From a virus, in the IMG/VR virus record IMGVR_UViG_3300043466_001378, positions 1 through 24,250 of that record: DNA of 24,250 bases. One strand, given 5' to 3'. Every line of letters begins with the position of its first letter. Positions within the stretch are counted from its first letter, which is position 1. Positions 1 to 5,998 of this stretch are shown in pieces. Below the pieces are notes generated by a model. That model was not told where the DNA came from. It did no database searches and worked only from the letters and a program-made list of their open reading frames with translations. The position numbers were made by a program, and so were the translations under genes.

Positions 1-26
1 TCTAGGGGAAAAATATGTACGTCGTA

Positions 27-78
27 ACTTGACAAGTCTCAAAAATCGGGCAGGCCCGAAAATCGCACGTTGTCAAGT
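27..78. repeat. Imperfect inverted repeat at the left edge
   Basis: ACTTGACAA at 27-35 is matched by its reverse complement TTGTCAAGT at 70-78. With one indel the match extends outward through GTCG/CGAC. It encloses the small hairpin at 41-59. It lies downstream of the leftward genes, so it may be a larger terminator structure or a protein-binding site. No function is assigned. Confidence 0.35.
41..59 (-). terminator. Candidate intrinsic terminator of the leftward genes
   Basis: Read on the minus strand, a short GC stem (UCGGG / CCCGA, loop CCUG) is followed directly by a run of five U. It sits about 40 bp past the stop codon of the last leftward gene (101-265). The stem is only five base pairs, so termination may be partial. 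Confidence 0.45.
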
Positions 79-100
79 GCGACACGCGGATTGCTAGAAA

Positions 101-265
101 TTATTTTGACAGCCTAGCCTGTCGCATGAGCGCACGGTAGTAGTCCACGCGATCACGGTCCATTGCATCGACAGCATCACGGCCTAGTGTCTGCACAAGG
201 TATCGACGCGCACGCAACGCAGGAGTAGTGCGTGGCGCAATGCCACGGTATGGTGATGCGTTCAT
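101..265 (-). CDS. Small basic protein, 54 aa, unknown function
   Basis: The reading frame starts at ATG 263-265, overlapping the TAA stop of the preceding gene by one base (TAATG), and ends with TAA at 101-103. The product is Arg-rich (ARRYLVQTLGRDAVDAMDRD is typical) with a predicted helical middle and no Cys. The TAATG overlap, which suggests translational coupling, and the absence of in-frame stops over 54 codons in GC-rich DNA support it as real. It is the last gene before the candidate terminator at 41-59. I do not recognise a family; the charge would allow nucleic-acid binding, but that is only a guess. Confidence 0.6.
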   Translation of the reverse strand: MNASPYRGIAPRTTPALRARRYLVQTLGRDAVDAMDRDRVDYYRALMRQARLSK

Positions 266-531
266 TAGATCAACCACATCCGATCATCGTCAGACTGAGC
301 GAAGGGGAACGGAGCGGTGCTACGTCCCTGACGCATTCCAGACTTGCCAATGATCTCCCAACGAACCTGAGAGTCAGTAACCTTGCCACCGCGAAGGGAC
401 AAGCGAGCGGGAACCTGATAGGCCCCAATGGTGTAGATCCCATGCGATGCGAAGGGATCACGGATGCACTCACCACAACGGCAAGTGGGGGCAGGAACCG
501 AAGGGGTCCTGATGGGCTTAGTGCTAATCAT
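265..531 (-). CDS. Hypothetical protein with CxCxxC motif, 88 aa
   Basis: ATG at 529-531 is preceded on the minus strand by the purine-rich AAAGAAAGGTAAGACA, an acceptable ribosome-binding site. Residues 17-22 are CRCGEC, followed by a segment with alternating hydrophobic residues (about 30-60) that looks like a small beta-rich domain; the tail is polar. Three Cys plus a nearby His (H30) could bind a metal, but the four-ligand set is not convincing. It lies between the zinc-ribbon gene (576-719) and the 54-aa gene, sharing one base with the latter, so the three form one leftward transcription unit. The DNA is clearly GC-richer than the rest of the window. No family recognised. Confidence 0.55.
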   Translation of the reverse strand: MISTKPIRTPSVPAPTCRCGECIRDPFASHGIYTIGAYQVPARLSLRGGKVTDSQVRWEIIGKSGMRQGRSTAPFPFAQSDDDRMWLI

Positions 532-571
532 TGTCTTACCTTTCTTTCTTTCAGTCTAGCGTAGGGGTCTG

Positions 572-595
572 ACACTCACGCGAAGATGTGAGTGT
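572..595 (-). other. Perfect 8-bp hairpin over a stop codon
   Basis: ACACTCAC and GTGAGTGT flank an 8-base loop, spanning the last codons and stop of the 47-aa gene. No U-tract follows on either strand, so it is not a standard terminator. It may stabilise the mRNA end or slow ribosomes between the two genes. Confidence 0.4.
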
Positions 596-719
596 AGTTG
601 CATGAAGCGCATACGATATCGTTACCCTCCAGCATCATTGCATTCTCATAGTTCTCACCACAATCCTTGCAACGTGCAGCCTGTACGATCTCGCGCACCA
701 TAGCCTTAGTGAACTTCAT
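576..719 (-). CDS. Small zinc-ribbon protein, 47 aa
   Basis: The product has two CxxC knuckles (C17/C20 and C37/C40) separated by 16 residues, the pattern of a minimal zinc ribbon, after a short basic helix. The frame is open further upstream to 782, but I chose ATG 717-719 because an ideal Shine-Dalgarno sequence (GAGAGGAGGTGACAGGA) lies immediately before it. Small free-standing zinc ribbons are common in phages and usually bind nucleic acid or protein; the partner here is unknown. First gene of the GC-rich leftward trio; a candidate promoter lies 34 bp upstream. Confidence 0.7.
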   Translation of the reverse strand: MKFTKAMVREIVQAARCKDCGENYENAMMLEGNDIVCASCNYTHIFA

Positions 720-752
720 TCCTGTCACCTCCTCTCTCTTTCTCATACCCCT

Positions 753-782
753 ATCTAAGCATATGGGACTGACATTGACCAA
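753..782 (-). promoter_or_regulatory. Candidate promoter for the leftward GC-rich trio
   Basis: On the minus strand TTGGTC (777-782) and TTAGAT (753-758) are 18 bp apart, with TGC just before the -10 (extended -10). Transcription would begin near 746, leaving a leader of about 27 nt with the strong ribosome-binding site. Both hexamers are imperfect. Confidence 0.35.
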
Positions 783-928
783 TTAGAAATGCGTACAAAT
801 CGGACAAGTTTTATAACGGGTTCATAACGGAGGGGTGGCAGGGGTCATCGTATAGGGGGAGGGGTATGGGCGCACTAGTTGAAAATCGCACTATTTATGA
901 AAATGTGTATCATCCAAAATACCAAGCC

Positions 929-1006
929 ATTAACATTTTCATCAAATCAAATTTAATAGTGATCCAAATCACAAAATATAGGCGGGGATTAACATTTTCA
1001 TCAAAT
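929..1006. repeat. 19-bp direct repeat, two copies 59 bp apart
   Basis: ATTAACATTTTCATCAAAT is exact at 929-947 and 988-1006. Its core ACATTTTCAT also occurs inverted (ATGAAAATGT) at 897-906. The bases upstream of the copies are also loosely alike (ATCCAAAATA and ATCCAAATCA). This could be a protein-binding iteron set. Confidence 0.55.
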
Positions 1007-1042
1007 TAAAATATAACATTTTTATAACGGCAAATAGTACAG

Positions 1043-1062
1043 TAAAAAGTCGGCAAATGGCC
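1043..1062 (-). terminator. Weak candidate terminator after the HNH gene
   Basis: On the minus strand GGC-CATTT-GCC is followed by GACTTTTT. The stem has only three GC pairs, so this is marginal; it is noted because it lies 20 bp past the HNH gene stop. Confidence 0.2.
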
Positions 1063-1081
1063 TACTTATCAAAAATTGAAG

Positions 1082-1435
1082 TTAATTTTCATAAATGAGA
1101 ACTGGAATATTAATAGTTTCGGGAACATTACGATGTTCATTATAGGAAGCGCGGGTATCACGGGAATGTCTAGCATGACATATCTTACATATCACACGAC
1201 ATTTATTGATCTCTTTGGCAATAGTAGCCCAAGCATAGTCAGATCGGATTAAATCTGATACATTGGCTTTCTTTTGATTAGGATCTATGTGATCAAAGTC
1301 TAAATCGACAGATTCAAATGAAAAATCGGGGGGAAGGGGACAAGATCCACTTTCACATCCTCTAGATCTCTTAATAAGACCAGATACAGACCATTTTATC
1401 TTGCGTTCTCTATTTCGTTTTTCATTTCTTGTCAT
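1082..1435 (-). CDS. HNH endonuclease-like protein, 117 aa
   Basis: The core LDFDHIDPNQKKANVSDLI (about 45-63) followed by W69, I72 and NKCRVICKICHARHSRD (77-93) is the HNH fold: D48-H49 as the catalytic strand, N77, the C83xxC86 half of the structural zinc site and H87 at the end. The first zinc knuckle is unusual: C27 and C32 are spaced CxxxxC rather than CxxC. The basic N-terminus (1-25) could contact DNA. The open frame also contains an upstream TTG at 1445-1447, but ATG 1433-1435 is preferred because it overlaps the TAA of the microprotein gene (TAATG). Family members cut or nick DNA; in phages they act as homing endonucleases or packaging helpers. Position as the last gene of the thyX operon says nothing decisive about its role. 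Confidence 0.8.
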   Translation of the reverse strand: MTRNEKRNRERKIKWSVSGLIKRSRGCESGSCPLPPDFSFESVDLDFDHIDPNQKKANVSDLIRSDYAWATIAKEINKCRVICKICHARHSRDTRASYNEHRNVPETINIPVLIYEN

Positions 1436-1518
1436 TATTTTTTCCAAGTAAGAGCAAGTGTAAGGCAGATAGCAGATGCTAAAAATAAGATCAAAAATTG
1501 AATATCGTTACTACTCAT
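1435..1518 (-). CDS. 27-aa single-pass membrane microprotein
   Basis: ATG (1516-1518) overlaps the end of the preceding gene as ATGAGTAG, and its TAA (1435-1437) overlaps the ATG of the HNH gene as TAATG. The product has a short polar start (MSSNDIQ), an uninterrupted hydrophobic stretch (about residues 8-25, FLILFLASAICLTLALTW) and a KK end, as in a small transmembrane peptide with its C-terminus inside. The overlaps on both sides argue for a translated gene rather than chance. No family recognised; possible roles include membrane targeting or modulation of a host membrane protein, all speculative. Confidence 0.65.
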   Translation of the reverse strand: MSSNDIQFLILFLASAICLTLALTWKK

Positions 1519-1720
1519 CTTCATCCATAACTAAAGCGGGGGCGGGAGCAAAGACCTTTCCTTCTTTGTGCCTATTGTACATTTCAAGCATCTTCTCTTG
1601 ATTACTTGTACTTATACACAACATATCGTAATTACGAGCCAATTGGATATATATTGCTGATAGCAACTCTTGAACAATTTCGAACTGTTCACTTGTGAAC
1701 GCGCTAGCATCATCCGTCAT
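1511..1720 (-). CDS. Hypothetical protein, 69 aa
   Basis: Starts with ATGACGGATGATGC, overlapping the last 11 bases of the preceding gene. The product is largely alpha-helical in appearance (about 8-53), ends in an Ala/Pro stretch (APAPALVMDEDE) and an acidic tail. Residues 10-40 show a heptad-like pattern of hydrophobics (F13, V16, L19, I23, L27), so a helical hairpin or coiled coil is plausible. No recognised family. It belongs to the tightly packed thyX operon. Confidence 0.6.
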   Translation of the reverse strand: MTDDASAFTSEQFEIVQELLSAIYIQLARNYDMLCISTSNQEKMLEMYNRHKEGKVFAPAPALVMDEDE

Positions 1721-1898
1721 CTTCTTGCATCCATTCTGTATCTACTGCATCTGCAATAAGATCTATTGTATCAAACTCTATTCTCCATGGTAATGGACGC
1801 ATTTGAAAGCCTATGGCTTCTACCATTTCCCCGCCCTCATATACATCAATTTCGACATATGGGGTTATGTCGTCATCGTTTTCGATCCAGGCTCTCAT
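1710..1898 (-). CDS. Acidic hypothetical protein, 62 aa
   Basis: Very acidic (about 18 Asp/Glu of 62). A pattern of alternating hydrophobic and charged residues in 12-45 (YVEIDVYEGGEMVEAIGF) suggests a small beta sheet, followed by a helix (45-57). There is no Shine-Dalgarno sequence before ATG 1896-1898; instead a perfect TATAAT lies exactly 6 nt upstream, so it may be translated from a leaderless transcript as well as by read-through from thyX. Function unknown. Such small acidic phage proteins can act as DNA mimics or inhibitors, but nothing here specifies that. Confidence 0.6.
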   Translation of the reverse strand: MRAWIENDDDITPYVEIDVYEGGEMVEAIGFQMRPLPWRIEFDTIDLIADAVDTEWMQEDDG

Positions 1899-1904
1899 AA
1901 TTTT

Positions 1905-1910
1905 ATTATA
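1905..1910 (-). promoter_or_regulatory. -10 element TATAAT, leaderless start for the 62-aa gene
   Basis: TATAAT on the minus strand is followed by 6 nt (AAAATT) and then the ATG, so transcription should begin at or next to the start codon. It overlaps the thyX stop codon. The -35 (TTCGAT, 17 bp upstream) is weak. Confidence 0.5.
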
Positions 1911-2613
1911 CCTGTTTAACCAAACTCATCGAATAGGGGAATGCTTCTTCTGCTAACGCGCTCATTGCTTTAGCATATTCTGTTATTTCTACCTGTGCGT
2001 CGTGGGCTAATCTCTGCTGAGTAAAGTGCATTATTCCATGAAGTGATGTTGTCCATCTGTATCGCACATACATTCCGTATGCAGGAAGGAATAGTCTAGC
2101 CTGTTCTGCACTCACTCCTACCTCTAGAGCATGGTTGTATTCTGCTTCTGCGGCCTCTACTAAATTAAAAAGGCGCATGGTGAGTTCTATCCCTAGGCCG
2201 TAATTTATAGGCTCTCCAGATCCCTGCTTCGCGTTTTCTGGCGCGGATCGCCATGCATCTGCGGTAGGGATATAAAACTCAGGTTCCTCTGTGATGTATC
2301 TGCGTGACGACTCATTCCATCCGTTCTGATCATCTACGAATGTGGAGGCTACAGTATACTTCCAATGTTGGCGTGCTACCATAAGTGGTGCATAAATTTC
2401 AAAAGAAAGGGCACAATGCCTGAACGGAGAGGTATGTTCTTCTTTCCAAAGGAAATCAATCAGTTTCTTATCTTTAGTTTTCAAAAGACCAGTCATATCT
2501 AATTCACTTCTTTTATCAAAAGAAACTCTAGCAGCATTAGCAACTTCTAGATCATTACCCATAGTTGAAACTAGACCTACATAGCCTAAATTCAAAACAT
2601 CAATCTTCTTCAT
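1906..2613 (-). CDS. thyX: Flavin-dependent thymidylate synthase (ThyX), 235 aa
   Basis: ThyX makes dTMP from dUMP using FAD, NAD(P)H and methylenetetrahydrofolate. Family marks in order: early AARVSF (27-32); HTSPFRHCALSFEI (60-73); VARQ (79-82); NESSRRY (100-106); and the C-terminal LPAYGMYVRYRWTTSLHGIM and QQRLAHDAQVEI region (176-210) with the substrate-binding Arg and the AQxEI helix. Length is normal. Oddity: the signature RHRx7S is not intact; after RQ comes HWKYTVAS and an insertion of about 9 residues before NESSRRY, so the usual RHR arginines are replaced. I believe this is a divergent ThyX subfamily. ATG 2611-2613 overlaps the preceding gene by 14 bases. It supplies thymidylate together with the nearby ribonucleotide reductase. 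Confidence 0.9.
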   Translation of the reverse strand: MKKIDVLNLGYVGLVSTMGNDLEVANAARVSFDKRSELDMTGLLKTKDKKLIDFLWKEEHTSPFRHCALSFEIYAPLMVARQHWKYTVASTFVDDQNGWNESSRRYITEEPEFYIPTADAWRSAPENAKQGSGEPINYGLGIELTMRLFNLVEAAEAEYNHALEVGVSAEQARLFLPAYGMYVRYRWTTSLHGIMHFTQQRLAHDAQVEITEYAKAMSALAEEAFPYSMSLVKQV

Positions 2614-2842
2614 TATCTTCCAACTTTTCTAAAATAGATTTAACATCATTATATAAACTCAATCCAGGATATAGTTTAGAATCACAGTCAAGGCAGTAAA
2701 AATAAATTGTTTCATTACCGTCATCATCAATTCTGAGATTAGGTACTAATATAGGATGCTCTGAATCCATTACGCATCGAATCGGTAGTACTTTATCTTT
2801 TAAACTATATTGATAATATTTACTAAATACTCTTATGTCCAT
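2600..2842 (-). CDS. Small CxxC protein, 80 aa, first gene of the thyX operon
   Basis: The product has C23, H29 and a C50xxC53 pair (FYCLDCDSKLY), compatible with one zinc site, plus a beta-rich middle (30-50) and a Glu/Lys helix at the end. The start at 2840-2842 has a purine-rich but weak ribosome-binding region (AAAGAAAGAACA). Its 3' end overlaps thyX by 14 bases, so the two should be co-expressed. The pattern resembles a zinc-ribbon adaptor, but no family is recognised. Confidence 0.65.
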   Translation of the reverse strand: MDIRVFSKYYQYSLKDKVLPIRCVMDSEHPILVPNLRIDDDGNETIYFYCLDCDSKLYPGLSLYNDVKSILEKLEDNEED

Positions 2843-2905
2843 ATTGTTCTTTCTTTATATATTGCAATTGTACATATGATCTTATAATGGTACTAAATTA
2901 TCTAC

Positions 2906-2921
2906 TGTGACCTCAATCACA
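2906..2921. promoter_or_regulatory. CRP/GlxR-like palindrome in the divergent intergenic region
   Basis: TGTGACCTCAATCACA has the form TGTGA-N6-TCACA, the consensus of CRP-family regulators including actinobacterial Crp/GlxR. It is the best palindrome in the 114-bp region between the leftward thyX operon and the rightward glycosyltransferase. Whether a host or phage regulator binds is unknown. Confidence 0.4.
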
Positions 2922-2941
2922 TAGACTGATAATGATTCAGA

Positions 2942-2950
2942 TGATATACT
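2942..2950 (+). promoter_or_regulatory. Extended -10 promoter, leaderless start for the glycosyltransferase
   Basis: TGA-TATACT ends 6 nt before ATG 2957, and there is no Shine-Dalgarno sequence, so a leaderless mRNA is predicted. The identical nonamer TGATATACT lies before the holin gene at 5974-5982. Confidence 0.5.
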
Positions 2951-2956
2951 CCATAG

Positions 2957-3973
2957 ATGAAAGTTTCTTTCACCTCTGCCCCAGAACATATGATAACACT
3001 TAAAGATGAAGTAAAAGATCTGGTTGGATATAGCCATGCTTCATACCAAATAATGAATGCATTCGAAAGATTTGGATTTACTACTTCTATTAAAGATAAA
3101 AGTGCGCCATTAGCGATATCCATGGGCTTTCCTACTGACTACACCTTTGCCCCGAATCAATATAAAATAGGATATACAGCCTGGGAATCTACCCAGTTAA
3201 GGGACGGCTGGCTAAGGAAAATGAAGTCTTGCGACGAAATATGGGCAACCTCAACATGGACTGCAAACGTATTTAAAGAAACATTGAATAGGGAAAATAT
3301 ACATGTTTATCCACACGGTATTGATATCGATTGGAAGCCTATAAGACGCAAAAATAAAAAACCATTCAGATTTCTTCATGTCGGAGAGCCACAGATAAGA
3401 AAAAATGGACAATTAGTGGTAGACACGTTCATTGAACTTTTCGGAAATAATCCAGACTATGAACTTGTTCTTAAATGTAGCGGAATGAATAGTACACGTT
3501 TATATGAGAATAGTGGATCTATTATAGGAAGCCCCGACTCTAAATATAAAAATATTAATATTCTTACGATTCCATTAACTCATTCACAGATGATTGAACT
3601 TTATTATAAGACACATGCACTTATCTATCCTACCGCTGGCGAGGGCTTTGGATTTATCCCATTGCAAGCATTGGCAACTGGTATGCCAACTATTTCTACT
3701 TATCAATGGGCTGAGTATCAAAAATATATTACTATCCCCCTTGAAGCGGAACTTGGTCCAAGCATCCATGAAGAACTCCATCCTGGACTTACTTATAATG
3801 TAGATAAAGATTTTCTTAAAAAGTCAATGATAGATATGGTAGAGAACTATGAAAAATATCAGAAAGAAGCATATAAAAATTCATTCCATGTCCATATGGA
3901 ATATGATTGGGACCGTGTGACCGAACCAACAGCAAAACATCTAAAAAATATTTTCAAAAGTCGCGGTTTTTGA
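2957..3973 (+). CDS. GT4-like glycosyltransferase, 338 aa
   Basis: The two-Rossmann GT-B pattern of CAZy family GT4 is visible: a first domain ending at YPHGIDIDW (118-126), then FRFLHVGEPQIRKNGQLVVD (138-156, sugar-nucleotide domain start) and AGEGFGFIPLQALATGMP (227-244), the equivalent of the EX7E donor-binding motif. The second Glu is Gln (E229, Q237), an unusual but known kind of variation. There is no membrane segment or signal peptide. Substrate unknown; phage GT4 enzymes glycosylate modified DNA bases, virion proteins or host surface sugars. It stands alone between the divergent promoter region and nrdJ. Starts without a ribosome-binding site, consistent with leaderless expression. 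Confidence 0.85.
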   Translation: MKVSFTSAPEHMITLKDEVKDLVGYSHASYQIMNAFERFGFTTSIKDKSAPLAISMGFPTDYTFAPNQYKIGYTAWESTQLRDGWLRKMKSCDEIWATSTWTANVFKETLNRENIHVYPHGIDIDWKPIRRKNKKPFRFLHVGEPQIRKNGQLVVDTFIELFGNNPDYELVLKCSGMNSTRLYENSGSIIGSPDSKYKNINILTIPLTHSQMIELYYKTHALIYPTAGEGFGFIPLQALATGMPTISTYQWAEYQKYITIPLEAELGPSIHEELHPGLTYNVDKDFLKKSMIDMVENYEKYQKEAYKNSFHVHMEYDWDRVTEPTAKHLKNIFKSRGF

Positions 3974-3982
3974 TCCATAGAA

Positions 3983-3991
3983 TGATACTAT
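3983..3991 (+). promoter_or_regulatory. Candidate extended -10 promoter for nrdJ
   Basis: TGA-TACTAT fits a TGn-TANNNT extended -10 in the 71-bp gap before nrdJ. Transcription would start near 3998 and the leader would contain the palindrome at 4017-4030. The evidence is modest. Confidence 0.3.
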
Positions 3992-4016
3992 ATTTATTAC
4001 AAATAAAATTATTTAA

Positions 4017-4030
4017 ATCCATATATGGAT
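4017..4030. promoter_or_regulatory. 14-bp perfect palindrome upstream of nrdJ
   Basis: ATCCATATATGGAT is a perfect palindrome 14 bases before the nrdJ start and just before its ribosome-binding site (AGGAG). It could be an operator or an RNA hairpin. The stem is AU-rich, so an operator seems more likely. Confidence 0.4.
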
Positions 4031-4044
4031 ATTAGGAGTCTTTT

Positions 4045-5976
4045 ATGTCACAAGCAATTGATAGTCACTATGAAAACTTTATCGCCTTAAGCAGATATGC
4101 TAGGTGGATTTCTGAAGAAAATCGCAGAGAAACCTGGGGTGAAACAGTAGATAGATATTTTTCATACATTAAGAAGCATCTTAAAGAAGAATGTAACTAC
4201 GAGCCATCTGAAAACTTAGTTTCAGAGTTGAGAGAGGCAGTATTTACAAGAAACGTGATGCCATCAATGCGAGCGATCATGACTTCCGGGCCAGCACTAG
4301 AAAGAGATAATGTTGCAGGGTATAACTGCTCCTTCCTCCCCGTTGACTCTTTGAGATCCTTTGATGAAGCAATGTATATCCTTATGTGTGGAACGGGTGT
4401 TGGATTCTCCGTAGAGAGCGTTTATGTAGATAAACTTCCTACAGTAAACGAGCATTTTGAGATTACTAATACAACTATTGTTGTTGAAGATTCTAAGGCT
4501 GGTTGGGCTAAGGCTCTCCGCGAACTACTTGCTCTTCTATGGCAGGGACAGGTTCCATCATGGGATGTTTCTAAGGTTCGCCCAGCAGGGGCAAGACTAA
4601 AGACTTTCGGAGGACGAGCATCTGGACCAGAACCTCTAGTACAGTTGTTTGACTTCTGTGTCAATATTATTAAAAATGCAGCAGGAAGAAAGTTAAGGCC
4701 ATTAGAAGCACATGACATTATGTGCAAGATTGGAGAGGTTGTAGTTGTAGGTGGCGTTCGTAGATCTGCTATGATTTCACTATCCGATCTTAATGATCAT
4801 GATATGGCCCGTGCAAAACACGGTGCATGGTGGGAATATAACTCACAACGCGCACTATCAAACAATTCTGTTGCATATACTCAGCGTCCAAGCATGTCTG
4901 ACTTCATTACAGAGTGGAAGAACCTTTATGAAAGCAAGTCTGGCGAGCGTGGAATCTATAATGTTGCCGCCGCCCAAGGTCAGGCTGCAAAGTACGGACG
5001 TAGAGATCCAGAAATAAGATATGGAACAAATCCATGTAGCGAAATCATTCTCCGTCCGTATCAATTCTGTAATCTATCAGAAGTTGTAGTTCGTGAAGAT
5101 GATACTGAAAAGACTCTTATGCGTAAGGTGGAGTTAGCCACCATACTTGGAACCTGGCAATCAACATTGACTAATTTTAAGTATTTAAGGAAGATTTGGA
5201 AAGACAATACTGAAGAAGAGAGACTTCTTGGAGTTTCAATAACTGGTCAGTTTGGAAATAAATTAATGTCTGGTCAAGAAGGATTAGTCAAACTAAGTAA
5301 TGTTCTAAACAATTTGAGATTACATGCTGTAAAGGTTAATGAAGAAGAAGCCAAGATTCTAGGAATTAATCCATCAGCATCTATTACTTGTGTTAAGCCT
5401 TCTGGTACTGTATCTCAATTAACCGGAGTTTCCTCAGGTATGCATCCATGGCATAATGAATACTATATTCGTACAGTTCGTGGAGACAAGAAAGATCCTC
5501 TAACTAAGTTCCTTGTTGATTCTGGTGTTCCTGCGGAAGATGACGTTATGAAGCCAAACGACACAACAGTATTTTCATTTCCAATCAAAGCACCAAAGGA
5601 TGCTGTTTTACGCAATGACCTTACAGCAGTAGAGCATCTAGATATTTGGCTAACTTATCAGCGTGCATGGTGTGAACATAAGCCATCAATTACTGTCTCA
5701 GTTAAAGAAGATGAATGGATGGACGTTGGTGCATGGGTGTGGAAGAATTTTGATGAAGTTTCTGGAATTTCATTCCTTCCATATTCAGATCATACATATA
5801 AGCAGGCACCATATCAAGATGCTACAAAGGATGAGTATGAGGGACTGCTTGCCAAGATGCCAAAGGATATTCGTTGGGAAGATATGGTTTTCTATGAGAC
5901 AGAAGATGGCACAAAGGGATCTCAAGAACTTGCATGTAGCGCAGATACAGGCTGTGAAGTTGTAGACATTACATGA
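4045..5976 (+). CDS. nrdJ: Class II (adenosylcobalamin-dependent) ribonucleotide reductase, monomeric RTPR type, 643 aa
   Basis: It reduces ribonucleoside triphosphates to deoxynucleotides using a cobalamin-generated thiyl radical, so it needs no oxygen and no small subunit. The cysteines match Lactobacillus leichmannii RTPR: C95 (GYNCSF), C331 in NPCSEI with E333, C342 (FCNL) exactly 11 residues later, as C408/C419 in RTPR, and a C-terminal reducing pair C631/C637 (ACSADTGCE). Other marks are KVRPAGARLKTFGG (177-190) and KPSGTVSQLTGVSSGMHP (451-468). It is about 100 residues shorter than RTPR. ATG has a good ribosome-binding site (TTAGGAGTCTTTT). With thyX it gives the phage its own dNTP supply. 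Host or environmental B12 would be required. Confidence 0.93.
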   Translation: MSQAIDSHYENFIALSRYARWISEENRRETWGETVDRYFSYIKKHLKEECNYEPSENLVSELREAVFTRNVMPSMRAIMTSGPALERDNVAGYNCSFLPVDSLRSFDEAMYILMCGTGVGFSVESVYVDKLPTVNEHFEITNTTIVVEDSKAGWAKALRELLALLWQGQVPSWDVSKVRPAGARLKTFGGRASGPEPLVQLFDFCVNIIKNAAGRKLRPLEAHDIMCKIGEVVVVGGVRRSAMISLSDLNDHDMARAKHGAWWEYNSQRALSNNSVAYTQRPSMSDFITEWKNLYESKSGERGIYNVAAAQGQAAKYGRRDPEIRYGTNPCSEIILRPYQFCNLSEVVVREDDTEKTLMRKVELATILGTWQSTLTNFKYLRKIWKDNTEEERLLGVSITGQFGNKLMSGQEGLVKLSNVLNNLRLHAVKVNEEEAKILGINPSASITCVKPSGTVSQLTGVSSGMHPWHNEYYIRTVRGDKKDPLTKFLVDSGVPAEDDVMKPNDTTVFSFPIKAPKDAVLRNDLTAVEHLDIWLTYQRAWCEHKPSITVSVKEDEWMDVGAWVWKNFDEVSGISFLPYSDHTYKQAPYQDATKDEYEGLLAKMPKDIRWEDMVFYETEDGTKGSQELACSADTGCEVVDIT

Positions 5977-5982
5977 TATACT
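5974..5982 (+). promoter_or_regulatory. Extended -10 promoter for the lysis cassette
   Basis: TGA-TATACT, where TGA is also the stop codon of nrdJ. Transcription would begin near 5988, directly at the holin ribosome-binding site. Same nonamer as at 2942-2950. Confidence 0.4.
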
Positions 5983-5998
5983 TAAATTGGAGGTAATT

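Larger units (their letters stand above)
720..1081. other. Gene-free region with G-runs and AT-rich repeats
   Basis: No credible gene was found on either strand across these 362 bases. From the right: AT-rich DNA with a 19-bp direct repeat (929-947, 988-1006); a G-run stretch (832-870); then the promoter and leader of the 47-aa gene. TATAACGG occurs at 812-819 and 1023-1030. The mix of iteron-like repeats, AT-rich DNA and G-runs would suit a regulatory region or an origin, but nothing proves either. Confidence 0.4.

Noticed and set aside
232-564. Rightward 110-aa open frame over the GC-rich block
   Set aside because: It lies opposite two leftward genes with good ribosome-binding sites and overlapping codons; long antisense frames are expected in GC-rich coding DNA.
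58-891. 11-mer GAAAATCGCAC at 58-68 and 881-891 flanking the GC-rich block as possible attachment sites
   Set aside because: An 11-base match is expected by chance many times in 24 kb and the flanks do not match.
897-959. 17-codon rightward ORF in the gene-free region
   Set aside because: Too short, no ribosome-binding site and overlaps the repeat cluster.
3974-4044. Cobalamin riboswitch before nrdJ
   Set aside because: The 71-bp gap is too short for the element and no B12-box was seen.
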